Shown: positions 23,957 to 34,113 of the stretch, piece after piece
Numbering within the stretch: the stretch's first letter is position 1
Layout of the letters: every line of letters starts with the position of its first letter
Origin: Kwoniella bestiolae CBS 10118
Lineage: Eukaryota > Basidiomycota > Tremellomycetes > Tremellales > Cryptococcaceae
Length of the DNA stretch: 64,000 nt
Direction: 5' to 3'
NCBI RefSeq assembly: GCF_000512585.2
Contig: NC_089245.1
Location: forward strand, 434,001 to 498,000
Made by a program: the position numbers and the translations under genes
Notes under the pieces: model-generated
Seen by the model: only the letters and a program-made list of their open reading frames with translations
What the model was told of the DNA's origin: nothing
The model's database searches: none

Positions 23957-26900
23957 ATGCTATCCTCAACACGCCAAGCATGCGTGAGGCGTCTCACCTC
24001 CTCACTGCCCCTCTCTTTCCCGCCCGCTCTCCCCGCAGAATCATCCCGACAAGCTATCCTTCGCGCCGCTGCGTCCATCGCCATACCAATACGGCAGGTC
24101 TCATCGGATACTAGGAGAAACACCAAGGAAGGCGTTTCGTCAATCAGAAAGTCGAGGGGAATCTCATCAGGCGTAGCTTCAAATGCTGCGCTGGCCTTTG
24201 CAGAGGAAAGTAGATCATCGCGGTTCGATCGGAGGGATAATTGGGAGAGCGAGAACGAGGAGATACGTTCAGACGAATTTACGCTCAAACCCTCCTCTGA
24301 ACCACCTGTGCCCGAATGGTTGGACTCGTGGTTATACACCTACGATCTATCCACACTCCCTCCCTCGCCTCTTCCGCCCCTGGAGACGTTCCGAGGGTTG
24401 ATCGTCTCTCAACCCCTCTTGGCTCTTTTGACCCTCTCGACATTACCTCAATCCGATCTACGGCTGATCAAGCACCACGAACTCAGGTCATTGATGCATG
24501 GGTGTAATCGTGTGTTGCGCGATCGTCCGGTATTGCTGAATAGGTTGAATCACGAAGAAATCCTTAGGTCGTTGAGATTACTACGAGCGATTTTGTTCTC
24601 CTTACCCGGGGGTGACAAGTCCGACCCTCACCAGGGGAATTATTTCAAGGGGAAGATCGTCAGGCATTTCTTGGCACTATGTTCAAGGCTCAACCAACTT
24701 AGATTGTATAAATCGGCATTCCAAGATAGACTTCGGGAACACATCTCAAGACCGCAAGATGGAGTGATGCATCTCGACGGGATAATAGAGGATCTATCGA
24801 TGATGTACCAATGGAAAACGATTGTCGAGCTGTTCAACCCCGACACTTTCCCTCATAACCTCTACACACCCGACATCTTGGCATACTACATGCAAGCTCA
24901 CTTCGGTATATACCAATCCACGAAGATACCGCGCATATTCCAGCTCTATCATCATCTCAACCTACAACCCACAGCGGAGACGTACAATCATCTGATCCAA
25001 TCGTATCTCGAGATAGGAGATCTACCCACGGCCAGGGAGATAGTTAGAGAAGCGAATGAAAAAAGTGTATCTGACTATGCGACTCAGCAATTAGCGATTC
25101 TCAGAGGGTACAGAGCATTGGGGTACGATGTGGACATTGAGAATAGGGTGTTGGACGATATCGACAAGCTGGGGATACCGCTCTCCGCGAGGTTATTGAA
25201 TGCCTTGATTAGGTTGAGGATGCAGAGTGGAGATTTGGCTTCGGCAAAGTACTTAGCAAGGAAGTTTGATCTGGGTGATTGGACGGGGGTGCAAGATGTG
25301 CAGACGGTTCATCAGAAGGTGAAACCGAACATGGCCACTGCTACACTGGTCTTTGAATTGTATAGTCAGACGGGCGATATAGAAGACCTGCGATCGTTAT
25401 GGAGGGATATGAAAGCTGGACAAGTAGGGATTACCGATCAAACGATAACTACCCTTCTTAGAGCTTTGAACGGGTTGAGCCTCTTAGACGAAGCTGTGTC
25501 GATATTCGAACCTTCCTTGGCGGACAACGAATGGGCCTTACCGGAGGGGGTTAAACCAGATACCAAATCTTTCAATTACCTCATTGGAGCATTGGGTAGA
25601 CGGAGAGGATTGAAAGGTATACAATCTGGTTTGGAACTGTTACACGAGTATGGGGTCAAGCCTGATGATCTGACGATGAAGATTGTGGTGGATTTCGTTA
25701 GGCAAAGTGTATATCATACTCCGACTGGGTTGGCCAATCTGGTAGACAGAATCATGAACTCGTCGACTCTGAAACCTACCCAAACGTTGCTAGACTCGAT
25801 AATCCAAAATGCCATTAGATCCATCGCCAGGACCAAGAAGACCTCACGGACCGAAAACGACCTTCTACACCCTTCTACCTCGTCCGACACTTTTTCGCCT
25901 ACCGCTGGTTTAAGTCCCTCCCCGAGGTTCCGAAAATCATTAGAAGGGATATTGAACAGCCTGAAATTGGTAGACTCTCAATCCGGCTCGAGAAGTTTAG
26001 TCAATCGACTTCGATATGATTCGATGACCTCTGCTCGGATATCCAACCTCCCCTCTGCAAGGATCGTATGGAACTCGTTGATTCAGAGAGGGTACAAGCC
26101 CGACCAAAGGCATTTCGTAGCTCTCATGCAAGGTTATTCCGACGCTGGTTTGATGTATCAGGCTCAAGACCTTTTGGGATTGGCCGATCAGGTCGGATGT
26201 AGAATCACGAGATCCATGTTGTTCACTCTGTTAGTTGGGTGGGGGAAGATACAGCGACCACTAGAATCAAGGAGGATATACGAGAGGATCCGATCGATGT
26301 TGGCGGCGGAACATCTACCTAGCAGTGGAGTACGAAGAGAGAAGAACAAGAAGGTCGAGCTGGAAATTATCACTGCGATGATACAGGCTTATAATCACTC
26401 TGGACAATACTCTGAGGCTGCGCTGCTCTGTTATACCGATTTGAGAGAGTTGGACATCGAGCTGGATAGGAAGGCTATAGTTGTTTCCTCTCAGGCTTTG
26501 AGGGGTCAGGGGGATATTATGGGTTGTTTGAGGGTGTTGGAGAAGTATGGTCCGGGACTGGATAGGGTTAGTAGGAAGATTGTAAAGGGGATCAGGAACT
26601 GGCAGAGGAAGGTGTTGGGTTTGCCTGTGAATACGCCGGTTACCACGCAATCGGGATCGGAATTGGAGATTGTGGATCTGATCGATCAGCAGCAATCGCA
26701 ACCCACGTACAAGGAGTTGGAGAAGGCGAGAGTAGATCAAGAGATCCTTGATCTCGCTGAAAAGATGCTCAGGGAGGATGACATTGCGAGACCCATCGAG
26801 ATTAGGCGAATGGAACGATTGAATAATACGACGAGAAGGGCGTTGAAGCGGGCGCTGTTAGGGGAGGAAGCGGTAAAGGAAAGGAACACACAGTGGATTA

Positions 26901-27076
26901 GGGAGAGAAGGGTGTATGAGCAGGATGAACGCAAGGGTAGGGTTAGGAGGAGGGTTGTAAGGTCGCAGAGGAGAGTCGGGGTTGAGAATAGAGTCAGGAT
27001 TGGGGAGGTTGGGGAGAGGGCTTGGAGAGAACGGAGGAATAGGAGGAGGTTCAGGGTGAGGCAGGGGGTGGAGTAG
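23957..27076 (+). CDS. Mitochondrial pentatricopeptide-repeat (PPR) protein
   Basis: Intronless frame of 1039 codons, unusual in this intron-rich window. The N terminus MLSSTRQACVRRLTSSLPLS is basic with no acidic residues, a mitochondrial targeting signal. PPR motifs recur: AETYNHLIQSYLEIGDLPTA (about 335-355), ATLVFELYSQTGDIEDLRSL (about 455-475), TKSFNYLIGALGRRRGLKG (about 530-550), RIVWNSLIQRGYKPDQRHFV and ALMQGYSDAGLMYQAQ (about 695-730), MLFTLLVGWGKIQRPLESRR (about 755-775). The C terminus is a strongly basic tail (RKGRVRRRVVRSQRRVG). Such proteins bind organellar RNA (processing, stability or translation); the target is not predictable here. Confidence 0.85.
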   Translation: MLSSTRQACVRRLTSSLPLSFPPALPAESSRQAILRAAASIAIPIRQVSSDTRRNTKEGVSSIRKSRGISSGVASNAALAFAEESRSSRFDRRDNWESENEEIRSDEFTLKPSSEPPVPEWLDSWLYTYDLSTLPPSPLPPLETFRGLIVSQPLLALLTLSTLPQSDLRLIKHHELRSLMHGCNRVLRDRPVLLNRLNHEEILRSLRLLRAILFSLPGGDKSDPHQGNYFKGKIVRHFLALCSRLNQLRLYKSAFQDRLREHISRPQDGVMHLDGIIEDLSMMYQWKTIVELFNPDTFPHNLYTPDILAYYMQAHFGIYQSTKIPRIFQLYHHLNLQPTAETYNHLIQSYLEIGDLPTAREIVREANEKSVSDYATQQLAILRGYRALGYDVDIENRVLDDIDKLGIPLSARLLNALIRLRMQSGDLASAKYLARKFDLGDWTGVQDVQTVHQKVKPNMATATLVFELYSQTGDIEDLRSLWRDMKAGQVGITDQTITTLLRALNGLSLLDEAVSIFEPSLADNEWALPEGVKPDTKSFNYLIGALGRRRGLKGIQSGLELLHEYGVKPDDLTMKIVVDFVRQSVYHTPTGLANLVDRIMNSSTLKPTQTLLDSIIQNAIRSIARTKKTSRTENDLLHPSTSSDTFSPTAGLSPSPRFRKSLEGILNSLKLVDSQSGSRSLVNRLRYDSMTSARISNLPSARIVWNSLIQRGYKPDQRHFVALMQGYSDAGLMYQAQDLLGLADQVGCRITRSMLFTLLVGWGKIQRPLESRRIYERIRSMLAAEHLPSSGVRREKNKKVELEIITAMIQAYNHSGQYSEAALLCYTDLRELDIELDRKAIVVSSQALRGQGDIMGCLRVLEKYGPGLDRVSRKIVKGIRNWQRKVLGLPVNTPVTTQSGSELEIVDLIDQQQSQPTYKELEKARVDQEILDLAEKMLREDDIARPIEIRRMERLNNTTRRALKRALLGEEAVKERNTQWIRERRVYEQDERKGRVRRRVVRSQRRVGVENRVRIGEVGERAWRERRNRRRFRVRQGVE

Positions 27077-27524
27077 TTTGGTATATTTGCATTGTATTGT
27101 TCACAGTCGCATACATTATCAGCATCATGCATCATCATATCTATCATATGTTGATGGAGAACCCAATAGCCTTGCTGGTGGATGTTTCTGCTGGAGGGTC
27201 TGCACGACGACTATGCTGTTCCCTCATTGAATGGGAGGAAAGGAATGTTACGTAAGAAGGGATGAATAAACCGATGACGTCGCTGAATTAGGAAAATACG
27301 AAAACAAACAGGGAATTGGAGTGAAGGAGTGGGTCGATTAGTCGATTAGTCGCTTTTCGGTCTCAGACATACTGGTACAGACACTCATCATCGCATTGGA
27401 TATCATCGATACTGTCAATCTACATATATATAACCAACATAATCGACACCTGATAACCGCACATTCACAACAGTCTACCAGACCACAACTGAGCAACAAC
27501 CATCACCCCATATACAGACACACA
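27077..27524. promoter_or_regulatory. Upstream region of the MARVEL-type gene
   Basis: 448 bp. A duplicated GTCGATTAGTCGATTAGTCGC occurs near 27331-27351. A CATATATATAACC TATA-like element sits at about 27422-27434, roughly 95 bp before the ATG at 27525. The rest is 3' flank of the PPR gene. Confidence 0.5.
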
Positions 27525-28503
27525 ATGGCTGATACTGTATGTTCTTCCCATCCCCTTGCCACCTAACTGCCCCGAATCTGACTTGGACTTGAACCTACAG
27601 TCAATCCACATCAGACGAGGACACCCCATCTTCTTTGGGCTGTTGTTGTTCTTTGCCCTTATCGAGGGATGTATTACCGCCTGGCTGGGTGAGTTGGTGT
27701 TATAGCTATTGTAGTTTGCTTGATGAGAGTCTAGGTTTGATAGCTGATATATGTGGTTTGGTAACACAGTGTCCCGATACAATGAGTGAGTCACCGGCAT
27801 TCCCTCCTGCTCCTCGCATCCTTTTTCCGTTTTTACGTAGCTGACGGATAGTTTGATTTGCCCAGCCACGACACCTACCCCTCCAACTCTATTCGAGATC
27901 GACTCAAGTTCCTGGTGTTCGTCTCGTGGTGGACCGTCTTCTTCTCGGCTGCTTACATTGTGCGTGGACATATCTCTCTTTGTTTCCAGCTGTTGCGCGA
28001 GTTATCTTTCGTTTCAGCTGACTCGGGACAAATGCAATAGGCCGCATTCTACGCTGCGTTCTTGTCGTTCGTAGCTTCCATTGCTAGTCACTTGGCATGG
28101 CTCGCTCTTACGTGAGTAGAGTCTTCTTTTTTTCAACATCCCATCTTCACTAGTATCACATGGAGTATTGTGAGCATTCGCTGCGATCTTCCTTGATCGT
28201 ATGCTGAGGATCCACTACGCTATCTCTCAATGAAACACATTATGCCCCGCTAGACCCCGCTAACATATCCCTCCCCTCCCCAGATGGATTTTCTGGCTCT
28301 CATCCACCGCAGCATTCACCGCCGCCCTAGGAGGAGGTCAGCGATGCGGTTCCTCATCCCTCACTTACTGCTCGCAGAACGTCGCTGCCGAGGCGTTCGG
28401 ATGGATCGAGACTATCTTGATCAGCGTAGGGTTTGGTGCGATCTTGTTTATTGGTATCGGAGCGATCAGGAGGGGCGATAGGTTGAGTGGGGAGTTGGCG
28501 TAG
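27525..28503 (+). CDS. Four-span membrane protein, MARVEL-like
   Basis: Small membrane protein assembled from about six exons, the first encoding only MADT. Exons read SIHIRRGHPIFFGLLFFFAL (span 1), a very short VSRYN exon, LKFLVFVSWWTVFFSAAYI (span 2), AAFYAAFLSFVASIASHLAW (span 3), then WIFWLSSTAAFTAALGGGQR, SLTYCSQNVAAEAFGW and ETILISVGFGAILFIGIGA (span 4), ending RRGDRLSGELA at TAG 28501-28503. Four helices with a Cys-containing last loop and an internal WxxxLxxxAAFT pattern match fungal MARVEL-domain proteins (Nce102-like, plasma-membrane organisation). The assignment is by topology and is moderate. Confidence 0.75.
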
Positions 28504-29330
28504 GCAAATTTAGGGGGTGAATTGGCTAGCGGGCAGGGTCCAGACGGCGCAGAGTAAGGCAGATGGCGTGCGGGAGAAGCCAAAGTGCAAGGATGGAAGA
28601 AATCGAAAGAGAAAGATCAAAAGGCATTTATAATACTAGCTCGTAATGTAGCTTAACCCCCAAGCCTGTAGATACGATGAGAAATATGAATAACTATAAT
28701 TACAGCATGATCTGACGAGCTACACCGATGAGCTATCTATGCACTCAAACTGTTATATCCATTGAAAGCATTCAAAAATGATGAATGCGACTGCCGCCTG
28801 TGTGCACGGCCGTTTACCGCATAATCATAACGTCCAGGTACATTCTTCCTGAATTATTCCAGCATTCCGTCTCGTCACCCTTCACTCGTCACCCTCCACA
28901 TACGAACCTATTTTGAGCATCATGCTTACGTAGTTGACAATGAAGCATGACCTGAGTGAGAAACTGACATATATACGGAAGACGATAGACCCGTCTATAG
29001 TTCTTCTTCCCTTCACTCTGCATATAATCATATAATCTTCTGTATATAGAGACCATTCGGGGAATCGCAGCTACGTCACTCCCATCAACCATCTGCTCAC
29101 ATCCTTTGGACAGATCTGTGATCAATACCACCAGTACTGCCGAAATTACCGGCGGCCATCTAGCCCTGCGCTCTACTGTCGGACAAAGGAGTCCATAGAC
29201 AGACGGATAGATATATAATCAAGCACAAAGGAGAATCAGGGGACTCGTTATCAAAGATAAGCAAGGCCATCTGTGTATAGTTGCTGTAACATAGACACAT
29301 TCATATTTAGATTCCTATAATACCGAAACA
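28504..29330. other. Intergenic, no gene seen
   Basis: 827 bp between two plus-strand genes. The left end is 3' UTR (A/T-rich, AATAACTATAATTACAG). The right end, just before the ATG at 29331, is the ceramidase promoter and leader. I see no RNA gene. Confidence 0.5.
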
Positions 29331-30907
29331 ATGGGAGCGTTCGACGGGGCTTTTGATAATCTCAGAGGTGATCAGAAATCCTCGGGGTGTGAGTGGTGTT
29401 GATCTTCTTTTATGGGTGTAGGTGCGTAGCGCTGATCGTGCGATTACATTTGAAGTTTGGGGGGAACATACCAGTACGATAGATTGGTGAGTAGGCCTGC
29501 ACATGTCATGACTCATGACGAGATGGCTTCATCCCTCGTCATATCACAAACATAAACATCCCCATCACGTCACCCAATCTACTCAGCTGATAATTTTGGT
29601 TTGGCTTGATGGTGTAGGTGCGAATCCAACTACGTCCACACCCCCTACATCGCAGAAACCATCAACACACTTACCAACCTTCCCTCCATCCTTCTGGGAT
29701 TATACGGGTACTTCTCGGTATTGCGGAATGGACTGCCGAGGAGGTTCGCATATTGTTATCTCGGACTAAGTCTGATAGGGATAGGTAGTTTTGGGTTTCA
29801 TATGAGTTTGAGGTGGGAGTGGCAGTTGATGGATGAGCTGCCTATGGTGAGTTGGTTTGTCTGAGGTATGGGGATGAGAAGATGGGAGAAGGAGATGGGG
29901 GGAGGGGAGACAATGAAGGGGGGAAGGAGCGAAGGTGGACAGGGGCGGAGTGGACAGAGACAGGAGACAAATTGTGGTGGGGCAAACATCGGGTGGACAT
30001 AGATTGGATCATCGGACGTGACAACCGTTGGATGGATCCGTCCGAGAAACTTTGACATAGTCTCCAGCCTTCCTTGTATGGTCTGCTGACTCGCTGTCCA
30101 TCCGCAGATCTACGTGGTATCTTACGCAGCTTTCTTGATACTGGAGACATCACCGGGATTGGACTTCAAATACGGCGTGCTGGGTCCACTGGTCATGCTG
30201 GCTTGGGATGCGTTCGTCACTATCTCTTAGTGAGTTGACCAATCACTCCTCTCAAACCCTATAATCAGACAGCACCGCCTATCTCATTGAGTACCTGTGA
30301 AGTCGCTATACTAAGTCCCCATTCCCGTAGCATATACCTCCCCAACCCTGTATACCACCAAATAGCATTCGCAATCATTCTCATCTCCACAACCGCTCGG
30401 ACAGCCTACCTCGCATTCATGCTTCCCCTCAATCACCCATCGAAAGTGAAAATTGGCAAGACCATGGCCTGGGGCGTGGTCACGTTTGCTGTCGGATTTG
30501 GGATTTGGAATATAGATAATATCTTCTGTAAGCAGTTGAGGGTAATTAGAGATGCTATCGGTCCATTGGGTGTGTTGGTGGAAGGTGAGTCCATAAATCC
30601 CGAGCTTAAGAAATCCTCGTCAAGAAAGCTGATGTTCGTCCTCGCCAGGTCACGCCTACTGGCACCTCATGACTGGATATGGATCTTTCCTTATCTTTAC
30701 TGCATCAGTGTGTGAGTATACATCCCCTTACTTGCACCTCTACCCTCCAGCTAACTGACATTATCTTATCTTGCCGTAGTACTCCACCTCTGCATCAAGG
30801 TCTCACCGGACGCATACACCTTCGATGAGAATGCGTTGTTCCCTGTGGTGTATCCAGCCACACCGGCTGAGAGGAAGAAGGTCAAGCAGAATGGACATGC
30901 TCACTAG
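29331..30907 (+). CDS. Alkaline ceramidase (phytoceramidase type)
   Basis: Integral ER/Golgi enzyme that hydrolyses ceramide to a sphingoid base and fatty acid (CREST superfamily, zinc-dependent). Exon 1 MGAFDGAFDNLRGDQKSSG splices to FWGEHTSTIDWCESNYV, the family's WG...DWCExNY start. Transmembrane segments include LTNLPSILLGLYGYFSVL and LGLSLIGIGSFGFHMSL. Predicted zinc ligands are the His of GFHMSLRWEWQLMDELPM and the HxxxH of GHAYWHLMTGYGSFL. It ends in a hydrophilic tail ERKKVKQNGHAH (TAG 30905-30907), possibly a KxKxx-like retrieval variant. Six or so short introns. A homologue of yeast YPC1/YDC1. Confidence 0.9.
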
Positions 30908-31573
30908 GATTTCTATATACCCCTTTCATATCTTGGTACACTCGATGGAGTCTGAGTATAGCATACGGGACATCTTATTAACGACGAAATGACGGGATGA
31001 CATCAATGAGGACCTGTACGTTCTCTTTGCATACCATCTCTTAGCAAAGCAATATATCTATATGCATATACATACACGCATGAGCATCCACATATGCAAG
31101 ACCACTATTTTCCATGTATAGCGACTAGAACGACGTGCCGAGGAAGGCATCTTCGGCATGGAGGGTCCTTTGGCGGAGGGTGGCGCGAAGCGCCACCTTC
31201 GCTCCTCTATGTATGGCCTCTCCTTCTTCGATGCATAAGCAGTCATCGCATGTGTCTTCTTCGATACTATACATCCAGAATGCCCATATGAGTGTTGTAT
31301 ATGCACAGAAGTATCATCCGGGCGAGTTAGGACGAGAAAAAAACGTCGACGTGCGCGATGTATGAACGATTCCTTCCAGTTCGTCTCCCCATCCTTGCAC
31401 CTCCTCCAACGCGTCTATAGACACTACACGACGCAGGAGGGGACCGGGCATGGCGAAGCCATGCTCGGGACAACTCCGGTAAGCGTCTGTAGTGGATATA
31501 GACGCAGGGGGAGGTGGTGGAAGGTGGGGACCGGTGGGAAAAGCAAAAAAAGATATGGAAAGAATGGATAAAG
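30908..31573. other. Gene-free stretch with two perfect hairpins
   Basis: No protein gene is supported. It contains the perfect hairpins GGTGGCG-CGAAG-CGCCACC (31179-31197) and GCATGG-CGAAG-CCATGC (31448-31464). On the minus strand both are capped by CUUCG, and both lie downstream of the minus-strand U6 gene. There is also an imperfect inverted pair GTCTATAGAC / GATATAGAC flanking the second hairpin. Confidence 0.55.
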
Positions 31574-31700
31574 AAAAAATATTTGGTTCCGAAGAACCAC
31601 CTCTCCGCTCAGAGTTTGTCATCCTTATGCAGGGGCAATGCTAATCTTCTCTGTATCGTTCCAATGTTATCTTATGCCACGGGGTTGCCCCCGGGCGAAA
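31574..31700 (-). ncRNA. U6 spliceosomal snRNA
   Basis: Read on the minus strand, the core is GGAACGATACAGAGAAGATT followed by AGCATTGCCCCTGCATAAGG and ATGAC. These are the near-universal U6 parts: the ACAGAGA box (5' splice-site pairing), the AGC catalytic triad, and the internal stem-loop CCCCTGCATAAGG. A 5' stem-loop GGGG-GCAA-CCCC precedes it. The 3' side holds CTCTGAGCGGAGAG, then a hairpin GGTTC-TTCG-GAACC, then T6 at 31579-31574, a Pol III terminator. The 5' end (about 31700) is placed by eye. Its extra 3' hairpin is longer than the U-tail I expect for U6. Confidence 0.9.
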
Positions 31701-32695
31701 GCAGTAGAAGAAGAGGGAAGGAGGCTAGAACATTTTTGGCGGAATGAATTAAGTTCAAGTTCCCGCTTATGTGGCTCGGGCGAGAGCAGTCGAGGGCGCT
31801 TCGCGCCCTCCCCTCTGCCCCCTGAGCACACGAGACGCGCAGAATAATTCTAGCAAGTGGAGGTCAAGGGAGAGAGGGGGTGGGAGCCGTTGTTAGGTTG
31901 ATTGATGGATCTACTTTGTTGTGTTTGTTTGTGTGTCTCTTAAAGGACTTTTCGGCTGATCCACCATATTTAGTATGCACTATTCATTGCGCCCATCATG
32001 ATCTGCATGATCGACTTGCATATGTCACAGAAACTAGGTTGTAAGCAAATGGGGAAGAAGAAGTACGAGTAGAGCAGAATTAAGGTTGGAGGTGTGCGAA
32101 TTGCTGTGAGCCAAGTCTTACCAAGTTCTTCAACCTGCTTCTTGCGGCACCGTTCGGTGCATATGCCTGAGCTTCTGAGCTTCGCTCAGGCAGCTCACTA
32201 TCTACTCTGTATGAGCCTCAAGATAGACAAAATAGCGACATGTGCATACATGACGATGTGTCGCGAGAGGAATGGAGGAGTCTCACTGCCCGCCCCTCAC
32301 CCGTTCGGCTGCCCTTCTGCCCAACATCCCACAAGTCCCTCCCTATCTTTCGTCTGTCACAGGCCTCATCATGCTTGTTGACATAAGATCATCTCAGCAT
32401 CCCTGGTACAACGGACATTCCTAGACTCATTCATTGATGCGGGCCACAGAAGGCTGGGAGATATACGGCTGAGTGCCATGCCCTGTGAAGTGTCCGGTAT
32501 GTCCTCACCCATCATTTCCTGCTGTCATCTCAGATTAATGTACCTTCTCACATACCGTACGCCCTCTCAAGACGACTATCAGCTATGCATACACATAACA
32601 ACTTCAGCAAAACGCAGGCATCTCGCCACACCATACCTCTAAGCCCAATCCCACCATATGGCCTGCTCGTCCTCCTCGGCACCTCGCAATCTGAC
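31701..32695. other. Gene-free stretch upstream of U6 with hairpins
   Basis: Contains GAGGGCG-CTTCG-CGCCCTC (31792-31810), GCACC-GTTC-GGTGC (32147-32160) and CTGAG-CTTCG-CTCAG (32175-32189). Between 31765 and 31790 the minus strand reads ACTGCTCTCGCCCG and CCACATAAG. This resembles the start of U6 (ACTGCTTTCGCCCG, GGCATAAG) and may be a second partial copy of its 5' end. The Pol III promoter of U6 should lie at the left side. No coding frame is supported. Confidence 0.5.
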
Positions 32696-32833
32696 GCCCC
32701 AGGGCAAACCCCGGGCACAAGATAACATTGGCCCGATACAGCGAAGATTAGCATTGCACCTGCATAAGGATGAACAAACTCTGAGCGAGAGTGAGGTGTT
32801 GCGCCGCTCCGCGATGGCTCTTCGAGCCATCGC
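32696..32833 (+). pseudogene. U6 snRNA-like copy with altered ACAGAGA box
   Basis: Plus-strand sequence closely matching the U6 gene: AAGATAACATTGG, then GATACAGCGAAGATTAGCAT, then CCTGCATAAGGATGAACAA and CTCTGAGCGAGAG. The key changes are ACAGAGA to ACAGCGA, GGAACGATAC to GGCCCGATAC and GCCCCTG to GCACCTG in the internal stem-loop. In place of the 3' hairpin of U6 it has a longer perfect one, GCGATGGCT-CTTCG-AGCCATCGC (32811-32833). No T-run terminator follows nearby. The loss of an invariant base and of a terminator favours a pseudogene; a divergent RNA cannot be excluded. Confidence 0.7.
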
Positions 32834-33446
32834 TCCGCGTAACTCGTTCGCTGTCTTGGGTGATGACTTGACCTGTAACAGAAGAACAATTGCAAAGGCT
32901 CTGATTTTCTCGTATGGTCCTGGAATAGGAAGCTGTATCATGGCGGACGTGGTGATTCGGTGGAGTCCAGGTGAGTAACGATTTCTTTTGAGGGTTTTGA
33001 TGCGTCGGTTCGTACGTTTGATGCACTACGGTTCTCATCCTCAAGTGTGTTAAATGAGGCAATATGGCTACTTGCGAAGCCGGGCAACCTCTGGAACTAG
33101 AGACCATGACCGGAGATGCTGAATCCTCTGCCACTAGATGTGTTCACCCTCTCGCCCTCTTCCTTCCTCCACTCCTCCCCTCATCCCCTCATCCCCTCCT
33201 ACGCTCGCCTTGACCCAGCATCCACTACATCCGCCCATGTTCGCCCTTGATTCGCCTGTACATTTAGTTAGCCCATCTCTGATCCCGACTCTCACATACA
33301 GCATCCTCCGCTCCGACTTTTCGGCTCTTCCATCCCGCACCCATCTCGTGTCCATCTCCCACATTTCTGTTTGATATGGCTCATGCGGATGAGACGATGT
33401 TTCACGCTGAACAAAATTATATTCACTCGCGGTTGCAAGTAAACAC
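32834..33446. other. Gene-free stretch, C/T-rich block
   Basis: A pyrimidine-rich block at about 33138-33235 includes CCCCTCATCCCCTCATCCCCTC. No convincing reading frame or RNA gene. Confidence 0.45.
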
Positions 33447-34073
33447 ATGAACGACCTCTACGATCCAAATCTCCAGTATCAATTACTCAGTCGGGTTATG
33501 ACATGCTTTTCGCCATTGCCTTTGTGCAGCTCTCCATGCCTGGTGGCGAGTCTCATTTCATCGCTGGAACAACTCTTGCTTGGCAAAATTATCACGCAGA
33601 GCCAAAAGCTGTGTCTATCTGGGCTTCGAGTCTATCCATGACGTGGACTATGATCTTTGATGACTGTCCTTTCATCTCTCAACTGCCAGATCTCTCAGAA
33701 GGAGTTCGCCTAAACTTGCGATCGTAAAGAGCGTTTTGACACAGCATGACGCATTCAAACTTCGGGATCGTGGCTTCGACCTTATGAAACAGATTCCACT
33801 AGCTACAATAAAGGAGATCTTCTCATTCTCCTTGCCTTGGACTCTGCTGAATGCTGTGTAGCAAGACGCTTCCTTTGAGGTATGGGCTTCTCACTCCACC
33901 GAAGAGAAGCCGAAGTCTATGTCTACTTCTTGGGCTGGATCGCGAATCTGACAAAGGCACATCTCGAATACCAAGGAGAGCAGTGGGCGGTCGGCCAGAT
34001 CGTCCAGACTCCCGGACATATATATGTCAAGGAATGTGATGAAATGCAATCTTGTCGTACTCATCAGGATTGA
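33447..34073 (+). pseudogene. Decayed protein-like segment in three frames
   Basis: Three consecutive protein-like stretches lie in three different frames: FAIAFVQLSMPGGESHFIAG ... LPDLSEGVRLNLRS (33509-33727), then HDAFKLRDRGFDLMKQIPLA (33745-33861), then GFSLHRREAEVYVYFLGWIA (about 33882-34073). No plausible introns join them; the only GT-AG between the first two is about 20 bp. That suggests a broken gene. The family is not recognised. About 25 bp around CATGACGCATTCAAACTTCG recur near 43287 (CATGACGTATTCAAATTTCG), upstream of another accessory gene. Confidence 0.4.
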
Positions 34074-34113
34074 ACACTTCAACAATTTGCCACTCAGCTT
34101 ACACCCATCTGAC

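Noticed and set aside
26315..27147. Open frames on the minus strand inside the PPR gene
   Set aside because: They are antisense shadows of a long conserved coding frame; residue composition is unnatural (Leu/Ser/Arg runs) and there are no splice signals.
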